A stretch of DNA of 64,000 nt, from positions 2,108,001 to 2,172,000 of the forward strand of contig NZ_PJBE01000013.1 of NCBI RefSeq assembly GCF_002836205.1, written 5' to 3'. The position numbers and the translations under genes are program-made. A model generated the notes under the pieces. The model saw only the letters and a program-made list of their open reading frames with translations. It was not told the DNA's origin and made no database searches. The DNA is from Shewanella sp. Choline-02u-19 (lineage in GTDB: Bacteria; Pseudomonadota; Gammaproteobacteria; Enterobacterales; Shewanellaceae). Of the stretch, positions 26,328 through 35,771 are shown in pieces. Position 1 is the first letter of the stretch. Each line of letters opens with the position of its first letter.

Positions 26328-27707
26328 TTACTTTTTGCGCCAAGTCGTACCTTCGGGCCCATCTTCTAGAATAACACCTAACGCATTGAGCCCATCGCGT
26401 GCAATGTCCGCAGCGCCCCAGTCTTTCTCTGTTCGTGCACGGTTACGCTCAACAATGAGTGCTTCAATCTCTGCAACTTCATCATCTGAGCCCTCACCTT
26501 TAAAGAAAGTGTCGACATCTTGCGAAAGAATACCCAATACATCCGCAAGCTGCTTTAATGCAACACCTAATGCCGATGCCTGAGCCATATCAGTTAATTT
26601 AAGGCGATTGATCTCTCGCACCATTTCAAACAATACTGAATACGCCTCTGGTGTATTAAAGTCATCATCCATTGCACGCTTAAACTGAGCCACAAACTGT
26701 TCTGCCGCCGCAGCTTCTAGCGTTAAATCTAAGTCTTTAAGCGCGGTGTAGATCCGCTCTAATCCCGATTTAGCTTGTTTAAGGTTATCTTCTGAATAGT
26801 TTAGCTGGCTACGATAATGACCCGATAATAAGAAGTAACGCACTGTTGCCGCATCATAGTGATTTAATACATCACGGATGGTGAAAAAGTTATTTAAAGA
26901 TTTAGACATCTTCTCTTTATCGACCATCACCATACCCGTATGCATCCAGTAGTTTACATACGGTGTATCGTGTGCGCAGCAAGACTGAGCGATCTCATTT
27001 TCATGATGTGGAAACTGCAGATCAGAGCCGCCACCATGAATATCAAAATGGTCACCCAAATGTTTGCTGTTCATTGCTGAACATTCAATATGCCAGCCAG
27101 GACGACCCGGCCCCCAAGGAGAGTCCCAAGTAGGCTCACCCGGTTTAGACATCTTCCACAGTACAAAATCCATTGGATCGCGCTTAGCATCTTCGATTTC
27201 AACCCGAGCACCAGCCTGTAACTGTTCTAAGTTTTGCCCAGACAAGCGCCCATACTCAGGGAAAGAAGACACACTAAATAGTACATCACCATTTGACGCA
27301 ACATAGGCATGCTCACGGGCTATTAGTTTTTCAACCATAGTGATGATTTCTGGCATGTGCAATGTCGCGCGAGGTTCAAAATCTGGACGCGCCATATTGA
27401 GCGAGTCGAAATCTCGATGCATTTCACCGATAAGACGCTCAGTCAATGAGTCACAGCTTTCATTGTTTTCATTGGCGCGCTTGATAATTTTGTCATCAAC
27501 GTCGGTAATATTGCGTTGAAAATTCACATCATAGCCACTGTATCTCAAATACCTAACAATCATGTCAAACGAAACAAAGGTACGTCCATGACCAATATGA
27601 CATAAATCATAAATGGTCACCCCACACACATACATGCCTATTTTTCCTGGCTGTATCGGTACAAACTGTTCTTTTTGGCGGGTAAGAGTATTGTAAAGCT
27701 TCAACAT
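26328..27707 (-). CDS. cysS: Cysteinyl-tRNA synthetase
   Basis: Charges tRNA-Cys; class I synthetase, 459 residues. The zinc-site cysteine CGVTIYDLCHIGHGR carries the HIGH motif, and KMSKSLNNF the second class I motif. The zinc ligands in WHIECSAMN and HHENE are visible. The C-terminal anticodon domain ends in GTTWRKK. Convergent with folD. Confidence 0.97.
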   Translation of the reverse strand: MLKLYNTLTRQKEQFVPIQPGKIGMYVCGVTIYDLCHIGHGRTFVSFDMIVRYLRYSGYDVNFQRNITDVDDKIIKRANENNESCDSLTERLIGEMHRDFDSLNMARPDFEPRATLHMPEIITMVEKLIAREHAYVASNGDVLFSVSSFPEYGRLSGQNLEQLQAGARVEIEDAKRDPMDFVLWKMSKPGEPTWDSPWGPGRPGWHIECSAMNSKHLGDHFDIHGGGSDLQFPHHENEIAQSCCAHDTPYVNYWMHTGMVMVDKEKMSKSLNNFFTIRDVLNHYDAATVRYFLLSGHYRSQLNYSEDNLKQAKSGLERIYTALKDLDLTLEAAAAEQFVAQFKRAMDDDFNTPEAYSVLFEMVREINRLKLTDMAQASALGVALKQLADVLGILSQDVDTFFKGEGSDDEVAEIEALIVERNRARTEKDWGAADIARDGLNALGVILEDGPEGTTWRKK

Positions 27708-28026
27708 TGATTATTCTCTTCAACGGCTATATTTGGAAATAAGTTGTCCAGTCTACCATTGCAAAACTCGCGGTTCCAAGCAGTTTTCCCACACCAAGTA
27801 CGCAAAAATGAACAGATGCTCTTAATATCGTCTAGATTACATTACGAAGGCATCCACTATTGACACGAATGCGAAATACTTCGGTTACGTTTGCCAAATG
27901 ATTAATTAAGCTAAGTCTTGTTCGCACTTTTTAAATAGTCATCTCACTGAACGCTTTATGCAACCGCACAATTACGTTAGAATCCAGCCATTATTTACAA
28001 TGTGTTAAATTGCGAGAGTTAATATT
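27708..28026. other. Divergent spacer cysS/ppiB
   Basis: About 320 bp holding the promoters of both genes. I see no gene and no motif that I would defend; a weak TACAAT near 27995 could be the ppiB -10. Confidence 0.4.
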
Positions 28027-28521
28027 ATGATCACACTTCATACCAACCATGGCGACATCAAGGTTTCTTTAGATACCGAAAACGCACCTAAAACAGCAGC
28101 TAACTTCGTCAAGTATGTAAAAGAAGGCTTTTACGACGGGACTGTTTTTCACCGTGTTATCGACGGATTTATGGTCCAAGGTGGCGGTTTTAGCGAAGAT
28201 ATGGAGCAGAAGCCTTGCGGTGAGACCATTGAAAATGAAGCAAACAATGGCCTTTCGAACAAAGTCGGTACGCTTGCTATGGCACGTACTTCAGATCCAC
28301 ACTCAGCAACCGCTCAGTTTTTCATCAACATCAACGACAACACTTTCTTAGATTTTAAGTCTGAGTCAGCTCAAGGTTGGGGTTACTGTGTATTTGCCGA
28401 AGTATCTGAAGGTATGGACGTGGTAAATAAGATCAAAGCGGTAAGCACTGGCAACCGTGGTATGCATCAAGATGTCCCGCTTGAAGCAGTTATCATCGAA
28501 AAAGTGACTATCGAAGAGTAA
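28027..28521 (+). CDS. ppiB: Cytoplasmic cyclophilin PpiB
   Basis: A peptidyl-prolyl cis-trans isomerase of 164 residues without a signal peptide, thus the cytoplasmic type. Cyclophilin signatures FHRVIDGFMVQGGGF (catalytic Arg), ARTSDPHSATAQFFIN and the Trp-containing GWGYCVFAEV are present. lpxH follows after 10 bp. Confidence 0.95.
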   Translation: MITLHTNHGDIKVSLDTENAPKTAANFVKYVKEGFYDGTVFHRVIDGFMVQGGGFSEDMEQKPCGETIENEANNGLSNKVGTLAMARTSDPHSATAQFFININDNTFLDFKSESAQGWGYCVFAEVSEGMDVVNKIKAVSTGNRGMHQDVPLEAVIIEKVTIEE

Positions 28522-28531
28522 GATTAACTCG

Positions 28532-29248
28532 ATGCGTACATTATTTGTGGGCGATTTGCACTTAAGTGCAGATCGCCCCGATATTACCCAAGCTTTTCTC
28601 ACCTTCTTAGAGACTCAACTTGCCGATGCCGAAGCTTTATATATCCTGGGTGATCTGTTTGAAGTCTGGGTGGGCGATGATATTGCTGAACCATTTGCAA
28701 ATCAACTTGCTGATGCAATCAAATTAGCGACACAAAAACTCCCCGTTTACTTTATTCACGGCAATCGAGATTTTTTAATTGGCAGTACATTTGCAAAACG
28801 TAGTGGCATGACGTTATTGCCTGAAGTCGTTGTCCTCAATTTGTATGGCATTAACTCCGTCATCTTGCACGGCGATAGCCTTTGCACTCTCGACAAACCT
28901 TATCAACGCTTCAGAAAATTCCGTAATATGGCGTGGACTAAATGGCTTTATGCGCATCTGCCTAAATCAAAACGGCTGGGTATTGCTGCAAAAATAAGAA
29001 GCCGTAGCCAAAGCAGTAATCAGCAAAAAAGCTATAGTATTATGGATGTAGAACCAGATGCCGTACTTGAATTACTTGATTCAACACAAACGCAGCAGAT
29101 GATCCATGGCCACACTCACCGCCCTGCTATCCACTCACTCACGAATGGCAAACGTCGTATCGTCGTCGGTGATTGGTATGAGCAAGGTAGCATGTTGTGT
29201 GTTAGCCAAGACAATATCGAACTTATCGAGCTTCCTTTCGGCAAGTAG
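28532..29248 (+). CDS. lpxH: UDP-2,3-diacylglucosamine diphosphatase LpxH
   Basis: Cleaves UDP-2,3-diacylglucosamine to lipid X in lipid A synthesis; peripheral membrane, 238 residues. Calcineurin-like metal motifs are complete: DLHL, GDLFEVWVGDD, HGNRDFLIG, LHGDSLC and HGHTHRP. Its ATG lies 10 bp after ppiB, the same pairing as in many gammaproteobacteria. Confidence 0.95.
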   Translation: MRTLFVGDLHLSADRPDITQAFLTFLETQLADAEALYILGDLFEVWVGDDIAEPFANQLADAIKLATQKLPVYFIHGNRDFLIGSTFAKRSGMTLLPEVVVLNLYGINSVILHGDSLCTLDKPYQRFRKFRNMAWTKWLYAHLPKSKRLGIAAKIRSRSQSSNQQKSYSIMDVEPDAVLELLDSTQTQQMIHGHTHRPAIHSLTNGKRRIVVGDWYEQGSMLCVSQDNIELIELPFGK

Positions 29249-29260
29249 GGTTACTTGCCG
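29239..29260 (+). terminator. Hairpin overlapping the lpxH stop codon
   Basis: CGGCAAGTA/TACTTGCCG, a nine-base stem with a four-base loop that includes the TAG stop. No U-tract follows, so it may be a transcript stabiliser rather than a terminator. Confidence 0.5.
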
Positions 29261-29269
29261 GTTCATTAT

Positions 29270-30049
29270 TTAAGCGCCTACAGCCATAACTGGTGCGCCG
29301 CTATGAAACTTAAAGTCTTCATCCGCTGACGATATAAGTTCCGCTTCAACCGTCGCAAAATGCGCAACTCTATCACCTATATCAGTCGTAGAAATAGCCT
29401 GAGCCAACTTTAAATAGTCCTGATAATGGCGCGCTTCTGAACGCAGTAAAGAGATATAGAATTTTTTAAGCTCATCATCTAAATAAGGTGCCAACTTTGC
29501 AAAACGTTCACACGAGCGGGCTTCAATGAATGCACCCACAATCAGCTTATCTATCAAGGTTGCAGGTTCGTGTGTTCTCACCTGCTTCATCATGCCTTTG
29601 GCATAGCGACCAGCTCTAACATTCTGATAGTCAATTTTGCGGCTATGCATAATCTCCAATACCTGCTCAAAGTGGTGAAATTCCTCTTTAATAAGGCGCA
29701 CCATCTTCTGGATGAGATCGTCACTATGGGCAAAGTCTTTGCGGGCAACCAACTCCCCTAGTAATTCATTCTTTTTGCTCTCTTTAGACAAAAAGGCGCC
29801 AGTATCACGATCTTTGATGTAAACAAAATCTTCATAAGGCTTGGCCCAGTTCAATAATACCTGTCCACTTTGCTTATCGATGGCGTATTTACGGATCAAA
29901 AACATCGCTGTCTGCGCGGCTTTTAACTCACAGTTACAATGATCAATTAACAAGCCTTTCAGTTGCTCTGGCTTTTTCGCCTCTTCAATCCAACTATCTG
30001 GTGTTTCGCATTTTAAAAATGAGTAAATAGGTGCAAGTAACTGCTGCAT
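29270..30049 (-). CDS. miaE: tRNA-(ms2io6A)-hydroxylase MiaE-like
   Basis: A diiron monooxygenase that hydroxylates the isopentenyl group of ms2i6A37 in tRNA. The four-helix ferritin-like fold shows its ligand motifs: KEEFHHFEQV (about residue 112) and EARSCERFAKL with LLRSEARHYQDYL. I chose ATG 30049 (MQQLLAPIYSFL), preceded by AAAGAG, giving 259 residues; an in-frame GTG at 30106 adds 19 residues. Convergent with lpxH. Confidence 0.87.
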   Translation of the reverse strand: MQQLLAPIYSFLKCETPDSWIEEAKKPEQLKGLLIDHCNCELKAAQTAMFLIRKYAIDKQSGQVLLNWAKPYEDFVYIKDRDTGAFLSKESKKNELLGELVARKDFAHSDDLIQKMVRLIKEEFHHFEQVLEIMHSRKIDYQNVRAGRYAKGMMKQVRTHEPATLIDKLIVGAFIEARSCERFAKLAPYLDDELKKFYISLLRSEARHYQDYLKLAQAISTTDIGDRVAHFATVEAELISSADEDFKFHSGAPVMAVGA

Positions 30050-30255
30050 GCTAAGGCTCTTTGCTCTGTTCGTTAGGCTGACTATTTTATCAGTTATTCT
30101 CTGCACAATCCTAGCTTAACACCTATGCTTAAAATGATTGGCTTGACTCTTGGTTAGTTTTGTTCAATAAATAGCCTTAGAGCTGTAAAAAGTTCGTCTG
30201 CAGTTTGGCGAGCCAATTTAATCTAAAAGTTAAATGCTAAACAAGGATAACTATA

Positions 30256-30852
30256 ATGATATTGAATCACTTAATGGGGCTTTACACTCATCCAAAAGAA
30301 GAGTGGCAAACAATAGAAAAAAATCACGAAGCACTTAGAAGCAGTCTGAGTCACATATTAATCGTTGCACTCATTCCCGCTATTTGTACTTATTTCGCGA
30401 CTTCAAAAATTGGTTGGGATCTTGGTGTTGGAGAGCGTCAGTTTTTAACATCGGATAGCGCACTCATCATGTCTACAGGTATGTACTTTGGTCTCATCGC
30501 TGGCGTATTCGCACTCGCATATCTGGCTTTTTGGATGGCCAAAACCTTTGATGCCGAACCCAGTTATACCCAAGCATTAGAACTTGCCGCCTATACTGCC
30601 ACCCCGTTATTCATGGTAGGTTTAGCCACCTTATATCCAACACTCTGGTTCATTATGATCGTTGGACTCGCCGGCTTAGCTTACTCGGTTTACCTGCTTT
30701 ACACCGGCGTTCCCATTATAATGAATATTCCCGAAGAGAAAGGCTTTATCTATGCAAGCTCAGTGGTGACTGCAGGATTAGTACTTTTAGTCGGATTGAT
30801 GGCCTCTAGCGTGATCTTATGGAGTGTGGGTTTCGGTCCAATGTATCAATAG
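30256..30852 (+). CDS. Yip1-family inner-membrane protein
   Basis: A 198-residue integral membrane protein. The N-terminus MGLYTHPKEEWQTI is the conserved start of bacterial Yip1/DUF1282 proteins (the P..W motif), followed by about five hydrophobic helices. No function is established for the bacterial members. The ribosome site AAGGATAAC stands before the ATG. The gene stands alone and ends in a terminator shared with glnS. Confidence 0.8.
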   Translation: MILNHLMGLYTHPKEEWQTIEKNHEALRSSLSHILIVALIPAICTYFATSKIGWDLGVGERQFLTSDSALIMSTGMYFGLIAGVFALAYLAFWMAKTFDAEPSYTQALELAAYTATPLFMVGLATLYPTLWFIMIVGLAGLAYSVYLLYTGVPIIMNIPEEKGFIYASSVVTAGLVLLVGLMASSVILWSVGFGPMYQ

Positions 30853-30893
30853 TGCTCACGATATTATGAGACAGTCTTCTTTCTAGAAGATAC

Positions 30894-30922
30894 AAAAAAG
30901 CCGACATAATGTCGGCTTTTTT
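30894..30922. terminator. Bidirectional terminator
   Basis: GCCGAC/GTCGGC stem with A6 and T6 flanks between convergent genes. Confidence 0.93.
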
Positions 30923-30951
30923 AATCATTCAGCAAATAGGCTGAATATGAC

Positions 30952-32622
30952 TTAAGCAAAAGTATCGCGTAAGGGGACCGTCAAATTAAAGACAAGCTTA
31001 TCTTTAGCTGAATCTTTACTGTCGGCGCAGAAATAGCCTTCACGCTCAAACTGGTAAGCTTTTTCAGGTGCAGCATCAACTAAGCCAGCTTCAACCAAGC
31101 CTTGCTTAACTGTTAATGATTGTGGGTTTAGCACTTCATCAACTGACTCTGCAGCAGCAGGATTCGTGTCGATAAATAAACGCTCATATAAGCGGAACTC
31201 AGCAGGCTTGGCAGTCGACGCCTCAACCCAATGAATCACCCCTTTTACCTTACGACCGTCACTTGGGTTTTTGCCCAATGTTTCATCATCATAAGTACAG
31301 TAAATAGTGGTGATATTACCGTCAGCATCTTTATCACAACGCTCAGCTTTAATCACATAAGCATTACGTAAACGAACTTCTTTACCCTGTACTAAACGCT
31401 TGAACTTCTTGTTAGCTTCTTCACGGAAATCATCCGCGTCGATGAAAAGCTCTCGACCAAATGATAGTGGGCGTTTACCCATATCTTCATTGCTCGGGTG
31501 TATTGGTGCTTGAACAATCTCAATTTGGTTTTCAGGGTAGTTTTCAATCACCAATTTAACAGGATTGATAACAGCCATTGCCCGTGGAGCAAACTCATTA
31601 AGCTCTTCACGAATACAAGCGTCCAACATTGCGACTTCAATCATGTTCTCTTGCTTGGTCACACCAATGCGCTTACAGAATTCACGAATTGAAGCTGCTG
31701 TGTAACCTCTGCGTCTAAAGCCTGCAATGGTTGGCATACGAGCATCATCCCAACCAGAGACAAGATTACGTACCACAAGGTCATTGAGCTTTCGCTTAGA
31801 CATCAATGTGTACTCAAGGTTTAATCTTGAGAACTCATACTGACGCGTGCGGTTTGGTGCTTGGAAATCATCAAGATGATCCAATACCCAATCATACAAT
31901 CTGCGATTGTCTTGGAATTCAAGCGTACAAAGCGAGTGAGTAATATTTTCAATCGCATCCGAAATACAATGGGTAAAGTCATACATAGGGTATATGCACC
32001 ACTTGTCGCCAGTCTGGTGATGATGAGCAAAACGAACACGATAAATAATGGGATCGCGCATACACATAAACGGCGACGCCATATCAATCTTGGCTCTTAG
32101 TGCACACTCACCCTCTTTGAATTCGCCGTTACGCATTTTCTCAAATAGCGCTAAGTTCTCTTCAGGTGTTGCATCACGGTAGGGGCTATTCTTACCCGGC
32201 TCTTTCAATGTGCCACGGTATTCACGGGTTTGTTCTGCATTTAAAAAACAAACAAAAGCCAAGCCTTTAGTGATCAACTCAACAGCGTATTGATGCAACT
32301 GTTCAAAGTAATTTGAAGAATAACGAATATCGCCATCCCACTGGAAACCAAGCCACTGCACATCGGCCTGAATAGAGTTCACATAATCAATGTCCTCTTT
32401 TTCAGGGTTGGTATCGTCAAAACGTAAGTTACATTGACCTTTATAGTCTTGTGCAATACCAAAGTTTAGGCAGATAGACTTTGCGTGGCCGATATGAAGA
32501 AAACCATTAGGCTCTGGCGGAAAGCGTGTATGCACACTGGTGTGCTTACCGCTGGCAAGATCTTCATCTATGATATTACGTATGAAGTTACTAGGACGTA
32601 CTTCAGTGTCCACATGACTCAT
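30952..32622 (-). CDS. glnS: Glutaminyl-tRNA synthetase
   Basis: Charges tRNA-Gln; class I, 556 residues, full length. HIGH motif in PPEPNGFLHIGHAKS (about residue 40), and the KMSKS-like LMSKRKLNDLV. The two C-terminal beta-barrels that read the anticodon follow. Monocistronic. Confidence 0.97.
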   Translation of the reverse strand: MSHVDTEVRPSNFIRNIIDEDLASGKHTSVHTRFPPEPNGFLHIGHAKSICLNFGIAQDYKGQCNLRFDDTNPEKEDIDYVNSIQADVQWLGFQWDGDIRYSSNYFEQLHQYAVELITKGLAFVCFLNAEQTREYRGTLKEPGKNSPYRDATPEENLALFEKMRNGEFKEGECALRAKIDMASPFMCMRDPIIYRVRFAHHHQTGDKWCIYPMYDFTHCISDAIENITHSLCTLEFQDNRRLYDWVLDHLDDFQAPNRTRQYEFSRLNLEYTLMSKRKLNDLVVRNLVSGWDDARMPTIAGFRRRGYTAASIREFCKRIGVTKQENMIEVAMLDACIREELNEFAPRAMAVINPVKLVIENYPENQIEIVQAPIHPSNEDMGKRPLSFGRELFIDADDFREEANKKFKRLVQGKEVRLRNAYVIKAERCDKDADGNITTIYCTYDDETLGKNPSDGRKVKGVIHWVEASTAKPAEFRLYERLFIDTNPAAAESVDEVLNPQSLTVKQGLVEAGLVDAAPEKAYQFEREGYFCADSKDSAKDKLVFNLTVPLRDTFA

Positions 32623-32744
32623 GGAATTCCTCTTTGCGAACGATGATTAATGACGAAAAAGCATAATCCTATAGATCCATATTAGGGTCAACGGTTCACG
32701 CTTAAAAACACGACTAATGGTTACAGCATAGCCATTTACAGAGC

Positions 32745-32771
32745 AAAAAGCAGCGAATCATCGCTGCTTTT
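32745..32771 (-). terminator. Terminator of feoB
   Basis: GCAGCGA/TCGCTGC stem with a four-base loop and U5 on the minus strand, 32 bp behind feoB. Confidence 0.88.
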
Positions 32772-32802
32772 GTTTATACATATCGAGTATACGCTAATCG
32801 CG

Positions 32803-35097
32803 CTATTCGGTAATCACTTTAATACCAGGAATAATTATTTGTGTTTTTCTGCCTTTCTTCTTTAGCCACACATAAAATACCACTAGTGCGATAACGAAAA
32901 AGCCAATCCACAAACTCGATTGCAATGGATGCTGAGCAAACGTAGCTCCTTGATAAAACACGGTAGCGGTACCGTAGGCTAAAGCAAACGTCCAAACTCC
33001 AGCAAATGCCGCCCATCGTCCACCGAACTCATTAACTAAGGCGCCCATAGCAGCAACACAAGGTGTATATAGAAGAATGAACAGTAAGTATGCAAATGCT
33101 GCTGTAATTCCTGAGAAACCGGCTTGTAGTGCACTAAAGGTAGAGCTATCAACTTCTAATTCTTCTGAAGCTGATTCTAATGAAGATACGTCGCCAACTG
33201 AAATAGACAGCGGATCGTCAAGTGCAATGCCAAATAAGTTTTCAGGAATCGTCGTTAACGCTGCAGCAAATGTTTCAGACAGTGGAGCAAGCTCTTCGTC
33301 GCCTGCACTGCCATCTGAATAAAGACTATTCAAGGTGCCTACAACGGCTTCCTTAGCAAAAATACCGGTGATAATACCCACTGTTGCTGGCCAATTTTTT
33401 TGTTCTACGCCCATTGGCGCGAAGAACGGCGTCACTTGCTGACTGGCTACACTCAGTATTGATTCAGAACTATCTTCGTGACCAAATGTACCGTCAATAC
33501 CAATGGCATTAACAAAGTTAAGTAGGGTTACAACGATAACAATCGTCTTACCTGCCCCCTTGATAAAGCTTTTGGTACGCTTACCCGTTCGAGTCATTAC
33601 CGTTTTAAACTTAGGTTTTTCATAACTCGGCAACTCCATGACTACCGCACTGCTAGTGCCAGGTAATAAGGTTGAGCGTAATAGTAAACCCGTACCAATC
33701 GCGGCAAAAACACCTATCAGATAAAGCAAGAACACTAAGTTCTGTCCAGACTCTGGGAAGAACGCTGCTGCAAACAATGCATATACAGGAAGACGTGCAC
33801 CACAAGACATAAACGGAGCCATCATGCCCGTTACAATACGTTCGCGTTCGCTGCCAAGTGTACGTGTTGCCATAATGGCTGGTACAGAACAACCAAAGCC
33901 CACAATCATAGGCACGAATGCACGACCCGGTAGACCAATGCGACGCATTAACCCATCAACAACAAAGGCGGCGCGAGCCATATAACCTGAGCCTTCTAGC
34001 ACTGAAAGTACTAAAAAGAGTGCTGCTATCACCGGGATAAATGTCGCGACCGTTTGAATGCCTTGACCAATACCACCAGCAACAATCGTCACCAGCCAAG
34101 TTGGCGAGCCAAAACTGCTCATCAATGCGCCCAGATGATCAACAAAAATAGCGCCTGCTGTCATGTCAAAAAAGTCGATAAACGCGCTACCAACATTGAT
34201 ACTAAACATAAACATTAAATACATCACAAACAGGAATACTGGGATCCCTGCGATTGGATGAAGTACGACCTTATCGAGCTTGTCAGTTAATGTTTCTGCG
34301 TTGTCACTTTTCACCGAACCAGTAAAGACCTGTTCGACAAAGTTAAAGCGAGTGGTCGCCACCATAATCTCAATATCTTTACCTTGATGAGATAATGCTT
34401 GAGAGTATTGCTCTACTTCACTGGCCATCTGGCTATTCTTACATTTACCACACCCTATGCTATTGGCAAGCATCGCTAACGCGCGGCCTCGGCTCAACAT
34501 TTCATCTTGTGCAAGTAAGTTAGTCACGGCTGATTCAATTTCTGTATCGTAGTCAAGCACCAAAGGCGCTTCAGAGACCTTGCCATCCAGCAAAGCAACA
34601 AACTGTTGCTTCACCTTATCAATATCTTGTTCATCACGAGAGCAGACAGCAACAACAGGGCAGCCTAACTCTTTACTCATTTGCGCAACATCAATATGAA
34701 TACCGCGGCTAACTGCAGCATCTATTTTGTTTAACACAACAACTAAAGGAATACCAAGTTCACGCAGTTGAACAGTCAGATATAAATGACGTTCAATATT
34801 CGTTGCATCAACAAGGTTAATAATGCCGTCTATTGGTTGTTCAGCTAAATATTGCTGCGCGATTTGCTCATCTAGTGAACAATCACAACTATTCCCCGCA
34901 GGCAGTAGATCATAAATGCCTGGTAGGTCGGTTAGAAAAACATCGGTATCTTGTAGAGCGAATTGACCGGTTTTCTTCTCGACCGTGACACCTGACCAGT
35001 TACCAACTTGCTGGTTAGAGCCTGTAAGCGCATTAAAAAGAGTCGACTTACCCGCGTTAGGGTTACCAACAGTGACGCAGTTAAATTGCTTATCCAT
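32803..35097 (-). CDS. feoB: Ferrous iron transporter FeoB
   Basis: The inner-membrane Fe(II) transporter, about 764 residues. The N-terminal G domain shows G1 GNPNAGKST, G3 DLPGIYDLL and G4 NKID. The membrane part carries both Gate motifs, for example GYMARAAFVVDGLMRRIGLPG and a later GIFAKEAVVGTL. I start it at MDKQFNCVTV, where it overlaps feoA by 8 bp; an upstream extension lies inside feoA. No feoC is seen after it. Its placement beside the mtr genes is the standard Shewanella arrangement; Fe(II) is the product of Fe(III) respiration. Confidence 0.96.
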   Translation of the reverse strand: MDKQFNCVTVGNPNAGKSTLFNALTGSNQQVGNWSGVTVEKKTGQFALQDTDVFLTDLPGIYDLLPAGNSCDCSLDEQIAQQYLAEQPIDGIINLVDATNIERHLYLTVQLRELGIPLVVVLNKIDAAVSRGIHIDVAQMSKELGCPVVAVCSRDEQDIDKVKQQFVALLDGKVSEAPLVLDYDTEIESAVTNLLAQDEMLSRGRALAMLANSIGCGKCKNSQMASEVEQYSQALSHQGKDIEIMVATTRFNFVEQVFTGSVKSDNAETLTDKLDKVVLHPIAGIPVFLFVMYLMFMFSINVGSAFIDFFDMTAGAIFVDHLGALMSSFGSPTWLVTIVAGGIGQGIQTVATFIPVIAALFLVLSVLEGSGYMARAAFVVDGLMRRIGLPGRAFVPMIVGFGCSVPAIMATRTLGSERERIVTGMMAPFMSCGARLPVYALFAAAFFPESGQNLVFLLYLIGVFAAIGTGLLLRSTLLPGTSSAVVMELPSYEKPKFKTVMTRTGKRTKSFIKGAGKTIVIVVTLLNFVNAIGIDGTFGHEDSSESILSVASQQVTPFFAPMGVEQKNWPATVGIITGIFAKEAVVGTLNSLYSDGSAGDEELAPLSETFAAALTTIPENLFGIALDDPLSISVGDVSSLESASEELEVDSSTFSALQAGFSGITAAFAYLLFILLYTPCVAAMGALVNEFGGRWAAFAGVWTFALAYGTATVFYQGATFAQHPLQSSLWIGFFVIALVVFYVWLKKKGRKTQIIIPGIKVITE

Positions 35098-35329
35098 TCG
35101 ATTTTTCAACCTCAATAATATCTGCTAAATCACGACGCATACATAATTTACTGCCTCGGATATCTAATTCTACGCCAGAGCCCATAGGTGCTCTGCGGAT
35201 CAAAGAAAATCGAGTATTTGGAGTGATCCCCATCGATAGGAGTTTGCGCTTTACAACAGCAGGTAGATCAATTTGCCCTACCTGAGAAATTCTGGCGAAA
35301 TCGCCTGGACTTAATTCACTTAACTTCAT
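35090..35329 (-). CDS. feoA: Ferrous iron transport accessory protein FeoA
   Basis: A small cytoplasmic SH3-like protein of about 79 residues that supports FeoB. Motifs KRKLLSMGITPNTRF and MRRDLADIIEV are typical. ATG 35329 (MKLSELSPGD) is preferred over an in-frame GTG four codons earlier. Divergent from mtrD. Confidence 0.93.
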   Translation of the reverse strand: MKLSELSPGDFARISQVGQIDLPAVVKRKLLSMGITPNTRFSLIRRAPMGSGVELDIRGSKLCMRRDLADIIEVEKSNG

Positions 35330-35437
35330 TGTGCATTCCACCTAATTACAGGCCTCAACTCTCTTTGAATTGGTATCGATTTTAAATGACCATTGGATTA
35401 AAAAACCTTACCTAGATCAATATTTCGAACTGTAAAC

Positions 35438-35456
35438 GATAATAATTTTCAATTGT
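35438..35456. promoter_or_regulatory. Candidate Fur box
   Basis: GATAATAATTTTCAATTGT matches 12 of 19 bases of the Fur consensus GATAATGATAATCATTATC. It lies about 110 bp before feoA, a gene usually under Fur. Confidence 0.5.
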
Positions 35457-35531
35457 GTTCTCTATTATGTGACAAAACTCTCAACTAATAAACGACTGTT
35501 AACAGATAAATCGTCCACGTTTAAATCACAC

Positions 35532-35554
35532 TAAATAATAATGGTTATTATTTA
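35532..35554. promoter_or_regulatory. Perfect 23-bp AT-rich palindrome
   Basis: Ten-base arms (TAAATAATAA and its complement) around TGG. The inner 19 bases match 13 of 19 Fur positions, so a second Fur site is possible. Confidence 0.45.
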
Positions 35555-35589
35555 CACTTCTATCAAGCAATTAGCGAACAGAACACGAA

Positions 35590-35605
35590 CGTGATCTTGA
35601 TCACG
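35590..35605. promoter_or_regulatory. Candidate CRP site before mtrD
   Basis: CGTGATCTTGATCACG has symmetric GTGATC/GATCAC half-sites and differs from the CRP core in the two outermost bases and one centre base. It is about 175 bp before mtrD. CRP is known to be needed for mtr gene expression in S. oneidensis. Confidence 0.6.
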
Positions 35606-35771
35606 CTTTTCGACTTAGCCCTTAAAGAACAGCAACAAGAAGACTAAATCACCTTACATATGTTATGGACTTGTCACATTTTTGTTCTATTATCTTAAGT
35701 TAGTAATTTACATAAATACTAATATAACAATCCAAAAATAACGCATTGAAAGCGAATGGAATGGGAATGAC

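Larger units (their letters stand above)
35330..35771. other. Divergent control region feoA / mtrD
   Basis: About 440 bp without a gene, very AT-rich. It holds a Fur-like box, a perfect 23-bp AT-rich palindrome and a CRP-type palindrome, each listed separately, and should include the promoters of both feoAB and mtrDEF. Confidence 0.6.

Noticed and set aside
35640..35760. Promoter hexamers for mtrD (TTGTCA / TATTAT)
   Set aside because: Spacing of about 11 bases is too short; other pairings are equally weak in this AT-rich DNA.
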